Shown here in pieces: positions 1 to 6,133 of a DNA stretch of 7,666 nt. Position numbers and translations under genes: made by a program. Where the stretch lies: contig CAMKAE010000104.1 in the NCBI GenBank assembly GCA_946410395.1, positions 1 through 7,666 on the forward strand. Reading direction: 5' to 3'. Below the pieces are notes generated by a model, which searched no databases, was not told where the DNA came from, and saw only the letters and a list, made by a program, of their open reading frames with translations. Every line of letters begins with the position of its first letter. The stretch's first letter is position 1. Origin of the DNA: an uncultured Clostridia bacterium. GTDB lineage: Bacteria > Bacillota > Clostridia > Christensenellales > Aristaeellaceae.

Positions 1-3
1 CGC

Positions 4-1125
4 TTGCAGGAGAAAAAAAGAAAAATACCCGACAGCGTCGCGGTGATCGCGGGGCTGGCGGTGCTGCTGGCGGCCGGTCTGTGGGCCGTGCTCTCTCCCG
101 GCGGAACCTTCAGCGGCTGGGAGCGGCGCTATCTGGCGGACCGGCCCGCCGCGCCGGATTTGGCTCACTGGGACACGGATAAGGCGGTGGAGGGCTTCCT
201 GACGGACCATGTTCCGGGGCGGCAGGCCCTGGTGGCGGTGGACAGCGCCGCGCAGCTGCTGACGGGGCGGGGCTCCCGGCTCAACGCCTGGTACGTGGCG
301 GGCGCCGTGGTGGAGAAGCCAGTGCCGGCGGATGAGCGGGCTGTGGCGGGCAAGCTGCGGCGCTTCGACAGCCTGGCGAAAAAGGCCGGCGTCCCCTGGG
401 CGCTGGTGACGCCGAAGACCCACGGCTGGCTGATCCGGGACCGGATGACGCCGCTGACGGCCTCGCAGTATGACACGGAGGCGGAGGCTTACGCCGCGCT
501 GGCGCGGAACGAGCACTATGTGCCCATGCCGGAGGCTTTCGACGCGGACCCGGACAGCATGTACTACCGCACGGACCATCACTGGACGCTGGCCGGGGCT
601 TACCAGGCCTACACGGCGCTGGGGACGCGCCTGGGCTACGAGCCGCTGCCGATGGAGGCCTTCCGCGTGACGGAATACCCCGGCTTTATGGGCACGACGC
701 TCTCGCGCTCGGGCCTGCCGCCGGTGCTGTCGGACACGCTGGTCTGCGCCGAGCCGGACAGCCCGGTGTCGCTGACGATGATCGATCGGGACGGTGAGAC
801 CCAGGCGCAGCGGCTGATCTTCCCGGAGGAGGCAGCCTCCTGGGACGGGTACGCGGTGTACCTGCAGGGCAACCACGGCACGCTGATCATCGAGCGGCCG
901 GACGCGCCGGAGGGCACGCTGATCGTGTACAAGGATTCCTTCGCCAACTGCCTGCTGCCGCTGCTGAGCGCCCACTACCGGCGAATCATCGCGGTGGACG
1001 CCCGCTACGACGGCGGCCTGTTCTCCGACGCCCTGGCCCGCGCGGACGACACGAAGGCCATCCTGTGCGTCTACTCCCTGGAGAGCCTGGTCGAAGACGA
1101 CGAGATCACGAAAAAAGCGAAATAA
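4..1125 (+). CDS. DHHW-family membrane-anchored protein (AlgX/AlgJ-like)
   Basis: This looks like a DHHW family protein, distantly related to the SGNH-like AlgJ/AlgX proteins that work with MBOAT membrane acyltransferases to O-acylate exopolysaccharide or wall polymers outside the cell. A basic N-terminus (KKRK) and a hydrophobic stretch at about residues 12-32 suggest a signal anchor. The signature DHHW lies at 191-194 (context YYRTDHHWTLAGAY), and a KDSFAN block at 310-315 supplies the likely serine (S312) of the SGNH-like site. The length, 373 residues from this start, fits the family. The start is uncertain: the TTG at position 4 is the first in-frame start codon visible, the frame stays open to the window edge, and no upstream ribosome binding site can be seen. 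The true start may lie outside. An MBOAT gene just upstream is expected but unseen. The sirtuin gene follows after 13 bp, so they are probably co-transcribed. Confidence 0.8.
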   Translation: MQEKKRKIPDSVAVIAGLAVLLAAGLWAVLSPGGTFSGWERRYLADRPAAPDLAHWDTDKAVEGFLTDHVPGRQALVAVDSAAQLLTGRGSRLNAWYVAGAVVEKPVPADERAVAGKLRRFDSLAKKAGVPWALVTPKTHGWLIRDRMTPLTASQYDTEAEAYAALARNEHYVPMPEAFDADPDSMYYRTDHHWTLAGAYQAYTALGTRLGYEPLPMEAFRVTEYPGFMGTTLSRSGLPPVLSDTLVCAEPDSPVSLTMIDRDGETQAQRLIFPEEAASWDGYAVYLQGNHGTLIIERPDAPEGTLIVYKDSFANCLLPLLSAHYRRIIAVDARYDGGLFSDALARADDTKAILCVYSLESLVEDDEITKKAK

Positions 1126-1138
1126 GGGGGAGGACACC

Positions 1139-1870
1139 ATGCTGCAGCAATGGATCGACGAGAGCCGGCGGATCGTGTTTTTCGGCGGCGCGGGGGTCAG
1201 CACCGAGAGCGGCATCCCGGATTTCCGCTCGGTGGACGGCCTGTATCATCAGAAGTACGACTGGCCGCCGGAGACCATCCTCAGCCGCACCTTTTTTGAC
1301 CGCAAGCCCGAGGAGTTCTTCCGCTTTTACCGCGAAAAAATGCTCCCCCTGACGGCGGAGCCCAACGCGGCCCACCGCAAGCTGGCGGAGCTGGAGGCGG
1401 CCGGCCGCATGACCGGCGTGGTGACACAGAACATCGACGGCCTGCACACCAAGGCGGGCAGCAGGGCGGTCTTTGAGCTGCACGGCAGCGTGTGGCGCAA
1501 CCACTGCATGCACTGCGGCCGCGCGTACGGGCCGGAATACATCCGGGACAGCGAGGGGGTCCCGAAGTGCGAGACCTGCGGCGGGGTCATCAAGCCGGAC
1601 GTGGTGCTCTACGAGGAGGGGCTGGACAATGACGTGGTGGCCGGCGCGGTGCACGCCATCCGCTCGGCGGACCTGATGATCGTGGCGGGCACGAGTCTGA
1701 CGGTGTATCCGGCGGCGGGGCTGCTGCGGTACTTCCGGGGGAAGCATCTGGTGCTGATCAACCGGGACGCGACGCCGTTTGACTCGGACGCGGACCTGGT
1801 GATTCACGACAAGGTGGGGCAGGTGCTCGGGGCCATCGCGGTCAACCCGCTGCCCGGCGCTGAGGCCTGA
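1139..1870 (+). CDS. cobB: NAD-dependent protein deacylase, sirtuin (CobB/Sir2 type)
   Basis: A sirtuin removes acyl groups from protein lysines using NAD, releasing nicotinamide and O-acyl-ADP-ribose in the cytoplasm. The 243-residue protein is normal length and has every family landmark: GGAGVSTESGIPDFRS at 16-31 (NAD pocket), TQNID at 96-100, the catalytic histidine in LHGS (H115), zinc cysteines C123/C126 and C144/C147, the VVLYEEGL segment near 155-162, GTSLTVYPA at 184-192 and LINRD at 206-210. The start ATG has a strong GGGGGAGG ribosome binding site 5 bases upstream. It follows the DHHW gene by 13 bp and likely shares its transcript. Its last 29 bases overlap the 3' end of the opposing MATE gene. 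The acyl specificity (acetyl versus succinyl) cannot be settled by eye. The protein belongs to the zinc-binding bacterial sirtuins, and the gene symbol is by family only. Confidence 0.95.
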   Translation: MLQQWIDESRRIVFFGGAGVSTESGIPDFRSVDGLYHQKYDWPPETILSRTFFDRKPEEFFRFYREKMLPLTAEPNAAHRKLAELEAAGRMTGVVTQNIDGLHTKAGSRAVFELHGSVWRNHCMHCGRAYGPEYIRDSEGVPKCETCGGVIKPDVVLYEEGLDNDVVAGAVHAIRSADLMIVAGTSLTVYPAAGLLRYFRGKHLVLINRDATPFDSDADLVIHDKVGQVLGAIAVNPLPGAEA

Positions 1871-3206
1871 CGACGCGCAGGAAGTAATAGCCCAGCATGA
1901 GCGCCATGCAGCAGAGCCACCCGACCGGGTAGCCGAAGCCCACCCAGACGGCCTCGTTGGCGATGCGCGTGGTGAGGATCCACAGGTACAGCTGCCGGAT
2001 GCCCACGAAGGACGCGAGCATGATGGCCATCGGGCCCACGGAGTCGCCCCGGCCCCGCAGCGCACCGGCCAGTACGTGGTTGACGCAGTTGGCCAGCAGG
2101 AAGAACGTGTTGGTGCGGATGAACATCGCCCCGTAGCGGACCACGCCGGGATCCGCGTTGAACAGGGTCACGGCGGGGGCGGCGAAGAGGTAGAGCGCCG
2201 CGGCGATCAGATAGGTGATGAATAGCGTCATGCCGACGCTCAGCCAGGTGCCGGTGTGGGCGCGCCGCTCCTTTTGGGCGCCCATGTTCTGGCTGACGAA
2301 GGTGGTGGCGGCGATGGACATGCTCTGCATGGGCAGCATGATGAACTGGTCCAGCTTGTTGTAGCTGCCCCAGCCGGCCACGCAGTCGGTGCCGAAAAAG
2401 TTGATATAGCCCTGGACGAAGGCGTTGGAGAAGGCGGTGACGGTGGACTGGGCGGCGGCGGGGAGACCGACCCTGAAGATGGCCTTCAGGTGGGCGCGGT
2501 CCAGGCACAGGTCGCGCCAGGAAAAGCGGTAGATGTCCGCCGAACGGGTCAGCAGGGTCAGCACCAGGGCCGCCGAGACGAACTGCGAGATGACGGTGGC
2601 CAGGGCCACGCCCTCGATCTTCATTTTGAATGCCAGTACGAACAGCAGATCCAGCCCGATGTTCAGCACGCTGGTGACGGCGAGGAAGATCAGCGGCCGC
2701 TTCGAGTCGCCCACCGCGCGGAGGATTCCGCTGCCGATGTTGTAGATCAGCAGGCCCGAGATGCCCGCCATGTAGATGGTCAGGTAGGTGGCGGCGTCCT
2801 CCGTCACATCCGGCGGGGTCCGCATCATCGCCAGCATGGGGCGCACCATCAGCATACCCAGCAGGGTGAAAATGCCGCAGCAGATGAAGGTGGCGGCCAT
2901 GGCTGTCTCCACGGCCCGGTGCAGGGCCTTCATCTCCCGCGCGCCGAAGAGCCGACCGATGAGCACCGTGGCGCCGGTGGCAAAGCCGCTGAAGAAAAAC
3001 ACGAACAGGTTGACGATCATGGTCGTGGAGCTCACCGCCGCCAGGGCCTGCTTGCTGACGAACTGGCCCAGCACGATGGAGTCCACCATGTTGTAGAGCA
3101 TCTGAAAAGCGTTCCCCGCCATCAGGGGCAGGGAGAAGAGGATGATCTGCCGGGCGATGGGCCCGTCGGTCATGTCCCGGGCGGTGGTCTGCGCGCGCTG
3201 TGTCAT
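1842..3206 (-). CDS. MATE family efflux transporter
   Basis: This is a multidrug and toxin extrusion (MATE) type transporter, an integral inner-membrane exporter that couples Na+ or H+ entry to expulsion of small, often cationic, molecules. The 454-residue length and about 12 hydrophobic segments in two similar halves match the family. Recognisable blocks are an N-terminal PIARQIILFSLPLMAGN, the helix-1/2 block MVDSIVLGQFVSKQALAAVS, GSGILRAVGDSKRPL and the NIGLDLLFVLAF segment of the first half, with AGALRGRGDS in the second half. These resemble the YoeA-like NorM/DinF branch common in Clostridia. The chosen ATG has an AGGAGAA ribosome binding site 6-7 bases upstream and a good promoter behind it. 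The gene stands alone on its strand and ends inside the sirtuin gene. Its substrate is unknown, and it could as well export a metabolite as a drug. Confidence 0.93.
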   Translation of the reverse strand: MTQRAQTTARDMTDGPIARQIILFSLPLMAGNAFQMLYNMVDSIVLGQFVSKQALAAVSSTTMIVNLFVFFFSGFATGATVLIGRLFGAREMKALHRAVETAMAATFICCGIFTLLGMLMVRPMLAMMRTPPDVTEDAATYLTIYMAGISGLLIYNIGSGILRAVGDSKRPLIFLAVTSVLNIGLDLLFVLAFKMKIEGVALATVISQFVSAALVLTLLTRSADIYRFSWRDLCLDRAHLKAIFRVGLPAAAQSTVTAFSNAFVQGYINFFGTDCVAGWGSYNKLDQFIMLPMQSMSIAATTFVSQNMGAQKERRAHTGTWLSVGMTLFITYLIAAALYLFAAPAVTLFNADPGVVRYGAMFIRTNTFFLLANCVNHVLAGALRGRGDSVGPMAIMLASFVGIRQLYLWILTTRIANEAVWVGFGYPVGWLCCMALMLGYYFLRVVRPQRRAAG

Positions 3207-3237
3207 GCGGAGTTCTCCTGACTGTTATTCAGGCTTC

Positions 3238-3266
3238 AGAATACCATTTTTTCGCGCCGCAATCAA
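3238..3266 (-). promoter_or_regulatory. Promoter of the MATE gene
   Basis: Read on the minus strand, TTGATT (3266-3261) and TATTCT (3243-3238) are separated by 17 bp. A TGG precedes the -10, giving an extended -10. Transcription would begin about 25 bases ahead of the MATE start codon. The match to a vegetative sigma-A promoter is good but comes from inspection only. Confidence 0.6.
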
Positions 3267-3295
3267 TCGCTCTGCGGCCGAAAACGATCTTTTTC

Positions 3296-3324
3296 TTGCG
3301 CGTGCGCCGCTTTTGCGGTATGAT
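3296..3324 (+). promoter_or_regulatory. Candidate promoter for the glycosidase/Lgt-like operon
   Basis: TTGCGC (3296-3301) and TATGAT (3319-3324) lie 17 bp apart on the plus strand. They are back to back with the MATE promoter and are the best promoter I see ahead of the gene at 3601. If used, the transcript would carry a leader of about 270 bases that includes the palindromic repeat. The -35 is only a moderate match. Confidence 0.45.
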
Positions 3325-3410
3325 GCCCTTGCCGAAATAACCATAAACAGTGCGAAGGACGATTTATCAACTTGGATGGTATCTTTTCAGTCGTACGATT
3401 CGCTCTGGCT

Positions 3411-3524
3411 GAAACCCCTCTGTCGCTGCGGCGACATCTCCCCTTTCAGGGGAGACAAGGGGTTAAAGTTACTCAGAGCCTCCCCTGAAAGGGGAGGGGG
3501 GACCGCTTGCGGTGGAGAGGTTCC
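3411..3524 (+). repeat. MITE-like palindromic intergenic repeat, copy 1
   Basis: This element of about 114 bp has a symmetric string of small hairpins. TCGC/GCGA is at 3423-3434, CTCCCCT/AGGGGAG at 3438-3454 (7-bp stem, 3-base loop), CCTCCCCT/AGGGGAGG at 3479-3497 (8-bp stem, 3-base loop) and ACCGC/GCGGT at 3502-3513. The ends are roughly inverted (GAAACCCCTC against GAGAGGTTCC). The reverse complement of 7538-7653 has the same block order and shares GACCGCTTGCGGTGGA, CGCTGCGGCG, AAGGGGTT and a TAAAGTTAC/TAAAGTAAC centre, so the two are the same family in opposite orientation. It encodes no protein. It sits in the presumed 5' leader of the glycosidase operon, where it could fold in RNA. Confidence 0.8.
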
Positions 3525-3588
3525 TTGGCAGGACTGAATAGTTACCTTGGATGGACTATTTCGTATTTTCACAGCAAACGGGAAAAAC

Positions 3589-3597
3589 GGGGGAGAG
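3589..3597 (+). promoter_or_regulatory. Ribosome binding site deciding the glycosidase start
   Basis: GGGGGAGAG ends 3 bases before the ATG at 3601, with its GGAG core 5 bases away. The in-frame ATG at 3547 has no comparable site and would put 18 non-hydrophobic residues ahead of a clear signal peptide, so the 3601 start is preferred. Confidence 0.7.
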
Positions 3598-3600
3598 ACG

Positions 3601-4578
3601 ATGCTGAAACTGTTGTGGAAGGCCCTGGTGATCGCGGTGATGATCGCCCTGCTGCTGGTGCTGATGCCCGCGCCTTACGCCTACGCGGACTTCATCCGGC
3701 TGTCCCTGGACGAGAAGGCCCCGCCGGTGGATTACAGCAATTATGTCTCGGCGGAGGAGTACTCCGACCCGAGCCTGGACATCCGCATCTGGCGGGGGCG
3801 CTACCGGAGCGCCAACTACACCTGCGCCATGGTGTCCATCGCGGACCCGCTGCAGATCCGCTCCGCCTTCGCGGGGAAGGCGAGCAACGGTTTCACCGCC
3901 ACGGCGGTCAACATCGCCGAGGCCCACAACGCGGTGTTCGCGGTGAACGGGGACTATTTCTCCAGCGAGTTCCACGAGAAGAACTACATCATCCGCCAGG
4001 GCAAGGCCTACAAGACCCGCTATCTGGAGAAAAAGTGGGACCTGATGATCATCGACCAGAACGGCGACCTGCACGGCATCCACGAGCCCAGCAAGGAGAA
4101 GCTCGAAGCCTGGGCCCGGTCCCATCCCGACCTGAAGATCATCAACACCTTCAACATGGGACCGGTGCTCATCGACAACGGCGAGACGGTGATGGCGGAC
4201 TTCAACCAGGCCCTGAACCAGCGCAACCTGGGTCTGCACAAGAACTGCGCCCGGATGGCCGTGTGCCAGCTGGACCCGCTGATCTACCTGTTCGTCACCT
4301 GCGAAGGCCCGGACGACGAGGACGGCAGCGGCCTGACGATGAACGACTTCGTGTCCCTGCTGCGCGAGGTGGAAACGCAGCTGGACGGCCGCCGGATCCG
4401 CTTTGCCTACAACCTGGACGGCGGGGCCAGCGCGACCATGCTCTTCAAGGCGCCCGACCGCAACAAGCTGGTCCGCGTGAACGGCAGCAAGTCGCGGCCG
4501 GACCGCTATGTCAAGGACATCTTGTTCTTCGTCAGCGCCTGGGAGAACGAAGAGCCCGCGTCGGTGGAGGGGGAGTGA
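3601..4578 (+). CDS. Secreted phosphodiester glycosidase family protein (NAGPA domain)
   Basis: The protein has the NAGPA domain, named after the mammalian enzyme that uncovers mannose-6-phosphate by cleaving GlcNAc from a phosphodiester. Bacterial members are thought to cleave sugar phosphodiesters in envelope polymers, but the substrate here is unknown. From the ATG at 3601 it is 325 residues: a basic start (MLKLLWK), a hydrophobic core at about 8-22 and a likely signal-peptidase site after AYA (residue 29). Domain landmarks follow in order: AVNGDYF at 114-120, the ARMAV block at 217-221, GLTMNDF at 244-250 and NLDGGASATM at 271-280, the last being the family's most telling motif. The mature protein should be outside the membrane. 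The Lgt-like gene starts 3 bases after the stop, so the two are probably translationally coupled. Confidence 0.88.
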   Translation: MLKLLWKALVIAVMIALLLVLMPAPYAYADFIRLSLDEKAPPVDYSNYVSAEEYSDPSLDIRIWRGRYRSANYTCAMVSIADPLQIRSAFAGKASNGFTATAVNIAEAHNAVFAVNGDYFSSEFHEKNYIIRQGKAYKTRYLEKKWDLMIIDQNGDLHGIHEPSKEKLEAWARSHPDLKIINTFNMGPVLIDNGETVMADFNQALNQRNLGLHKNCARMAVCQLDPLIYLFVTCEGPDDEDGSGLTMNDFVSLLREVETQLDGRRIRFAYNLDGGASATMLFKAPDRNKLVRVNGSKSRPDRYVKDILFFVSAWENEEPASVEGE

Positions 4579-4581
4579 GCC

Positions 4582-5598
4582 ATGCCGGACAACCTGTGGG
4601 GAGAAGACCTGCTGTGGGAAGAGGAGCTCTCTGAACTGGCGGAGCCCGCGCCGGGAGAGCTGTTCCGGGTGTTCGGGCTGCCGGTGACGGTGTTTTCGGT
4701 CCTGGTGACGGTGGGCGCCGTGCTGGCGCTGGTGATGGCGCTGCGCAGGACGAAGCGCACCGGGGTGTCGGCCAACACGGTGCTGTGGTTCGCCCTGCTG
4801 GCCCTGCCGCTGGGGACCCTGCTGGGGCGGCTGCTGTTCTGCCTGAACCCCTGGAGCACGGTGGACCTGGCGGAGAACGGCTTCGGCGTGGTGTTCCGGC
4901 TGGACCGGGGCGGCATCGGGCTCGCGGGCGTGGCTTGCGGCGCGGCGCTGGCGGGGCTCTTCACCAAGCTGATCACCAAAGAGGGCTTCGTCCGCGTGAT
5001 GGACACGGTGCTGCCCGGGCTGCTGATCCTGCTGGCCTTTGAGCGCTTTGCGGAGGGCGCCACCGACAACGGCACCGGCCTGGAGGCGCAGGTGGACGCG
5101 CTGCGATTCTTCCCGCTGGTCCGCCCCGGGCTGTACGGGGAGGAGGTCTGGGCGGTGAATCTCTTCGCGGCCCTGACGGCCCTGACCGCCGGGCTGTGCA
5201 CCCAGTTCCTGTGCGCGCCCGCGGGCCGGGCGGCCGGCCTGGGCGTGATCGTCACCGCCTGCGGGCAGGTCATCTGGGAGAGCATCCGCCGGGACGACCG
5301 GATGATGCTGATGATGGCGAGCTTCCTGCTGGTGTTCTGCGGGGTGGTGCTGGCGGCGCTGTTCATCACATGTCTGGTGAAATGCGGCTGGCCCGTATGG
5401 GCACGGATCCTGGCGGGCGTGTGCTTCCTGGCGCTGGCCGGGGGCACGGTCGTGTGTCAGTTCGCGATGGAGGGCAAGATGCTGCAGGGCGTCATGCCCG
5501 TGGGCACGGCCTTCATGCTGTCGGCCTTCGCGGCCGTCTGCATGGGCGTGCTGTGCGCGGTGACGCTGCGGAGCGCCACGAAGCCCAAGGAAAACTGA
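4582..5598 (+). CDS. Prolipoprotein diacylglyceryl transferase (Lgt)-like membrane protein, probably degenerate
   Basis: This 338-residue polytopic membrane protein has the Lgt layout. Lgt moves diacylglycerol from phosphatidylglycerol to the lipobox cysteine of prolipoproteins. Matching pieces are an N-terminal helix at about 35-55 followed by RRTKRTGVS, GRLLFCLN at 82-89 (the Lgt GxRLxYVxF region), RGGIGLAGVACG at 109-120 (counterpart of EGGMSFHGGLLG), a DTVLPGLLILLAFERFAEG stretch at 141-159 (counterpart of the QAFGRIGNF helix) and a GQVIWESIRRDD block at 228-239 (counterpart of the RFxxEFxR region). The essential histidine of the SFHGG motif is missing (L114 region), and the arginine opening the last block seems to be Gln. 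Extra helices follow at about 243-330. A GGAGGGGGAG ribosome binding site overlaps the upstream stop codon. It may be a non-catalytic paralogue or use another lipid reaction. The family call is good; the function is unclear. Confidence 0.68.
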   Translation: MPDNLWGEDLLWEEELSELAEPAPGELFRVFGLPVTVFSVLVTVGAVLALVMALRRTKRTGVSANTVLWFALLALPLGTLLGRLLFCLNPWSTVDLAENGFGVVFRLDRGGIGLAGVACGAALAGLFTKLITKEGFVRVMDTVLPGLLILLAFERFAEGATDNGTGLEAQVDALRFFPLVRPGLYGEEVWAVNLFAALTALTAGLCTQFLCAPAGRAAGLGVIVTACGQVIWESIRRDDRMMLMMASFLLVFCGVVLAALFITCLVKCGWPVWARILAGVCFLALAGGTVVCQFAMEGKMLQGVMPVGTAFMLSAFAAVCMGVLCAVTLRSATKPKEN

Positions 5599-5607
5599 AT
5601 AAAAAGC

Positions 5608-5635
5608 GCTCCGGATTCAATCCGGAGCTGTTTTT
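5608..5635. terminator. Bidirectional intrinsic terminator
   Basis: GCTCCGGAT (5608-5616) and ATCCGGAGC (5620-5628) form a perfect 9-bp stem with a 3-base loop. It is followed by TGTTTTT on the plus strand. On the minus strand the same stem is followed by GCTTTTTATT, because AATAAAAAGC precedes it. It therefore suits both the Lgt-like gene ending at 5598 and the minus-strand gene ending at 5653. Confidence 0.88.
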
Positions 5636-5652
5636 GATTGACGAGCGGCTGT

Positions 5653-5949
5653 TTACACGAACATCAGGACTGCAATGAAGGAAATAACCGCACCCAGCAC
5701 GGAAATCAGAATGGTGCCGATCGGCAGGGGGAGGGCTTGGACGCCGGCAGCCTCGGCTGCCTTCTGATCCTTGTTCTTCTTCAGCAGGATGTCCAGCACG
5801 CCCAGCAAGACACCGGTCGCAGCAGCCAGCGTACCAAGCAGAATCAGAATATTGCCGACTACGCCACCGACATAAGCCATGTTGAGAATGCGCACAACAA
5901 TCCAGAAAAGAACACCCACGCCGCCGCAAATCAGAGAAGCAATACCCAT
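5653..5949 (-). CDS. Small three-helix membrane protein of unknown function
   Basis: I do not recognise this 98-residue protein. It is almost entirely hydrophobic, with helices at about 3-22, 28-55 (LLGTLAAATGVLLGVLDILL) and 76-98, separated by a charged loop KKNKDQKAAEAA at 57-68. Glycines are frequent in the helices (CGGVGV, VGGVVGN). There is no lipobox and no cleavable-looking signal. It is convincing as a gene: a perfect AAGGAGGTT ribosome binding site 5-7 bases before the ATG, a near-consensus promoter about 70 bases upstream and a strong terminator downstream, so it is a single-gene transcript. Its codons are visibly less G/C-biased than those of neighbouring genes. It stands divergent from the rpsF operon. 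Its role could be structural or stress related, but nothing in the sequence decides this. Confidence 0.85.
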   Translation of the reverse strand: MGIASLICGGVGVLFWIVVRILNMAYVGGVVGNILILLGTLAAATGVLLGVLDILLKKNKDQKAAEAAGVQALPLPIGTILISVLGAVISFIAVLMFV

Positions 5950-6016
5950 GAGAAAACCTCCTTCAAATCGTATCGGTTGATTGTCCGCGCGTGCCTGACG
6001 CGCTTCATCGTGGCAA

Positions 6017-6045
6017 AGTGTATCTCATTTTGGTTTTTTTGTCAA
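6017..6045 (-). promoter_or_regulatory. Near-consensus promoter of the small membrane protein gene
   Basis: On the minus strand a perfect TTGACA (6045-6040) and TACACT (6022-6017) are spaced 17 bp, with an A-rich spacer. The transcript would start about 60 bases ahead of the gene's ribosome binding site. This is the best-matching promoter in the window, suggesting steady expression. Confidence 0.75.
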
Positions 6046-6099
6046 TGCGCTTGGGGGTGAAAATGGATGAAATCAGGCCAAAAAGACAGAAAAAAACCC

Positions 6100-6127
6100 T
6101 TGCAATCTGCGGGAAATCTGGTATAAT
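6100..6127 (+). promoter_or_regulatory. Promoter of the rpsF-ssb-rpsR operon
   Basis: TTGCAA (6100-6105) and a perfect TATAAT (6122-6127) lie 16 bp apart. TGG directly before the -10 makes it an extended -10 promoter. Transcription should start near 6134, giving a leader of about 65 bases that contains the hairpins described next. The promoter sits back to back with that of the small membrane protein gene. Confidence 0.8.
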
Positions 6128-6133
6128 CATGAA

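Larger units (their letters stand above)
3207..3600. other. Gene-free stretch between MATE and glycosidase genes
   Basis: This 394-bp stretch carries no credible gene. It holds the two divergent promoters at its left end, an imperfect flanking repeat (CTTGGATGG at 3371-3379 and 3546-3554), the palindromic intergenic repeat between them, and the ribosome binding site of the next gene. Short open frames across the repeat translate into low-complexity Pro/Gln/Ser/Gly peptides of the kind produced by these repeats, so they are left out. Confidence 0.75.

Noticed and set aside
1106..2065. 319-codon minus-strand open frame antisense to the sirtuin gene
   Set aside because: Arg/Ala/His-rich translation typical of the wrong frame in GC-rich DNA; it overlaps two genes with clear family motifs.
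2256..3221. 321-codon plus-strand open frame antisense to the MATE gene
   Set aside because: The translation is Gly/His/Gln/Asp-rich low complexity with no fold signature, while the opposite strand encodes a clear MATE protein.
3411..3524. CRISPR-like array or intrinsic terminator in the palindromic region
   Set aside because: There are no regularly spaced direct repeats with spacers, and neither strong hairpin is followed by a run of T.
3387..3572. 61-codon minus-strand frame across repeat copy 1 (contains SPLKGEMSPQRQRGFS)
   Set aside because: The peptide is simply the translated palindromic repeat, a common source of spurious small proteins; there is no ribosome binding site.
3547..3600. 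Upstream ATG at 3547 as start of the phosphodiester glycosidase
   Set aside because: No ribosome binding site, and it would bury the signal peptide behind 18 polar residues; the ATG at 3601 has a good site.
4506..5447. 313-codon minus-strand open frame opposite the Lgt-like gene
   Set aside because: Ser/Arg/Pro/Thr-rich shadow frame; the plus-strand frame has membrane helices, a ribosome binding site and a terminator.
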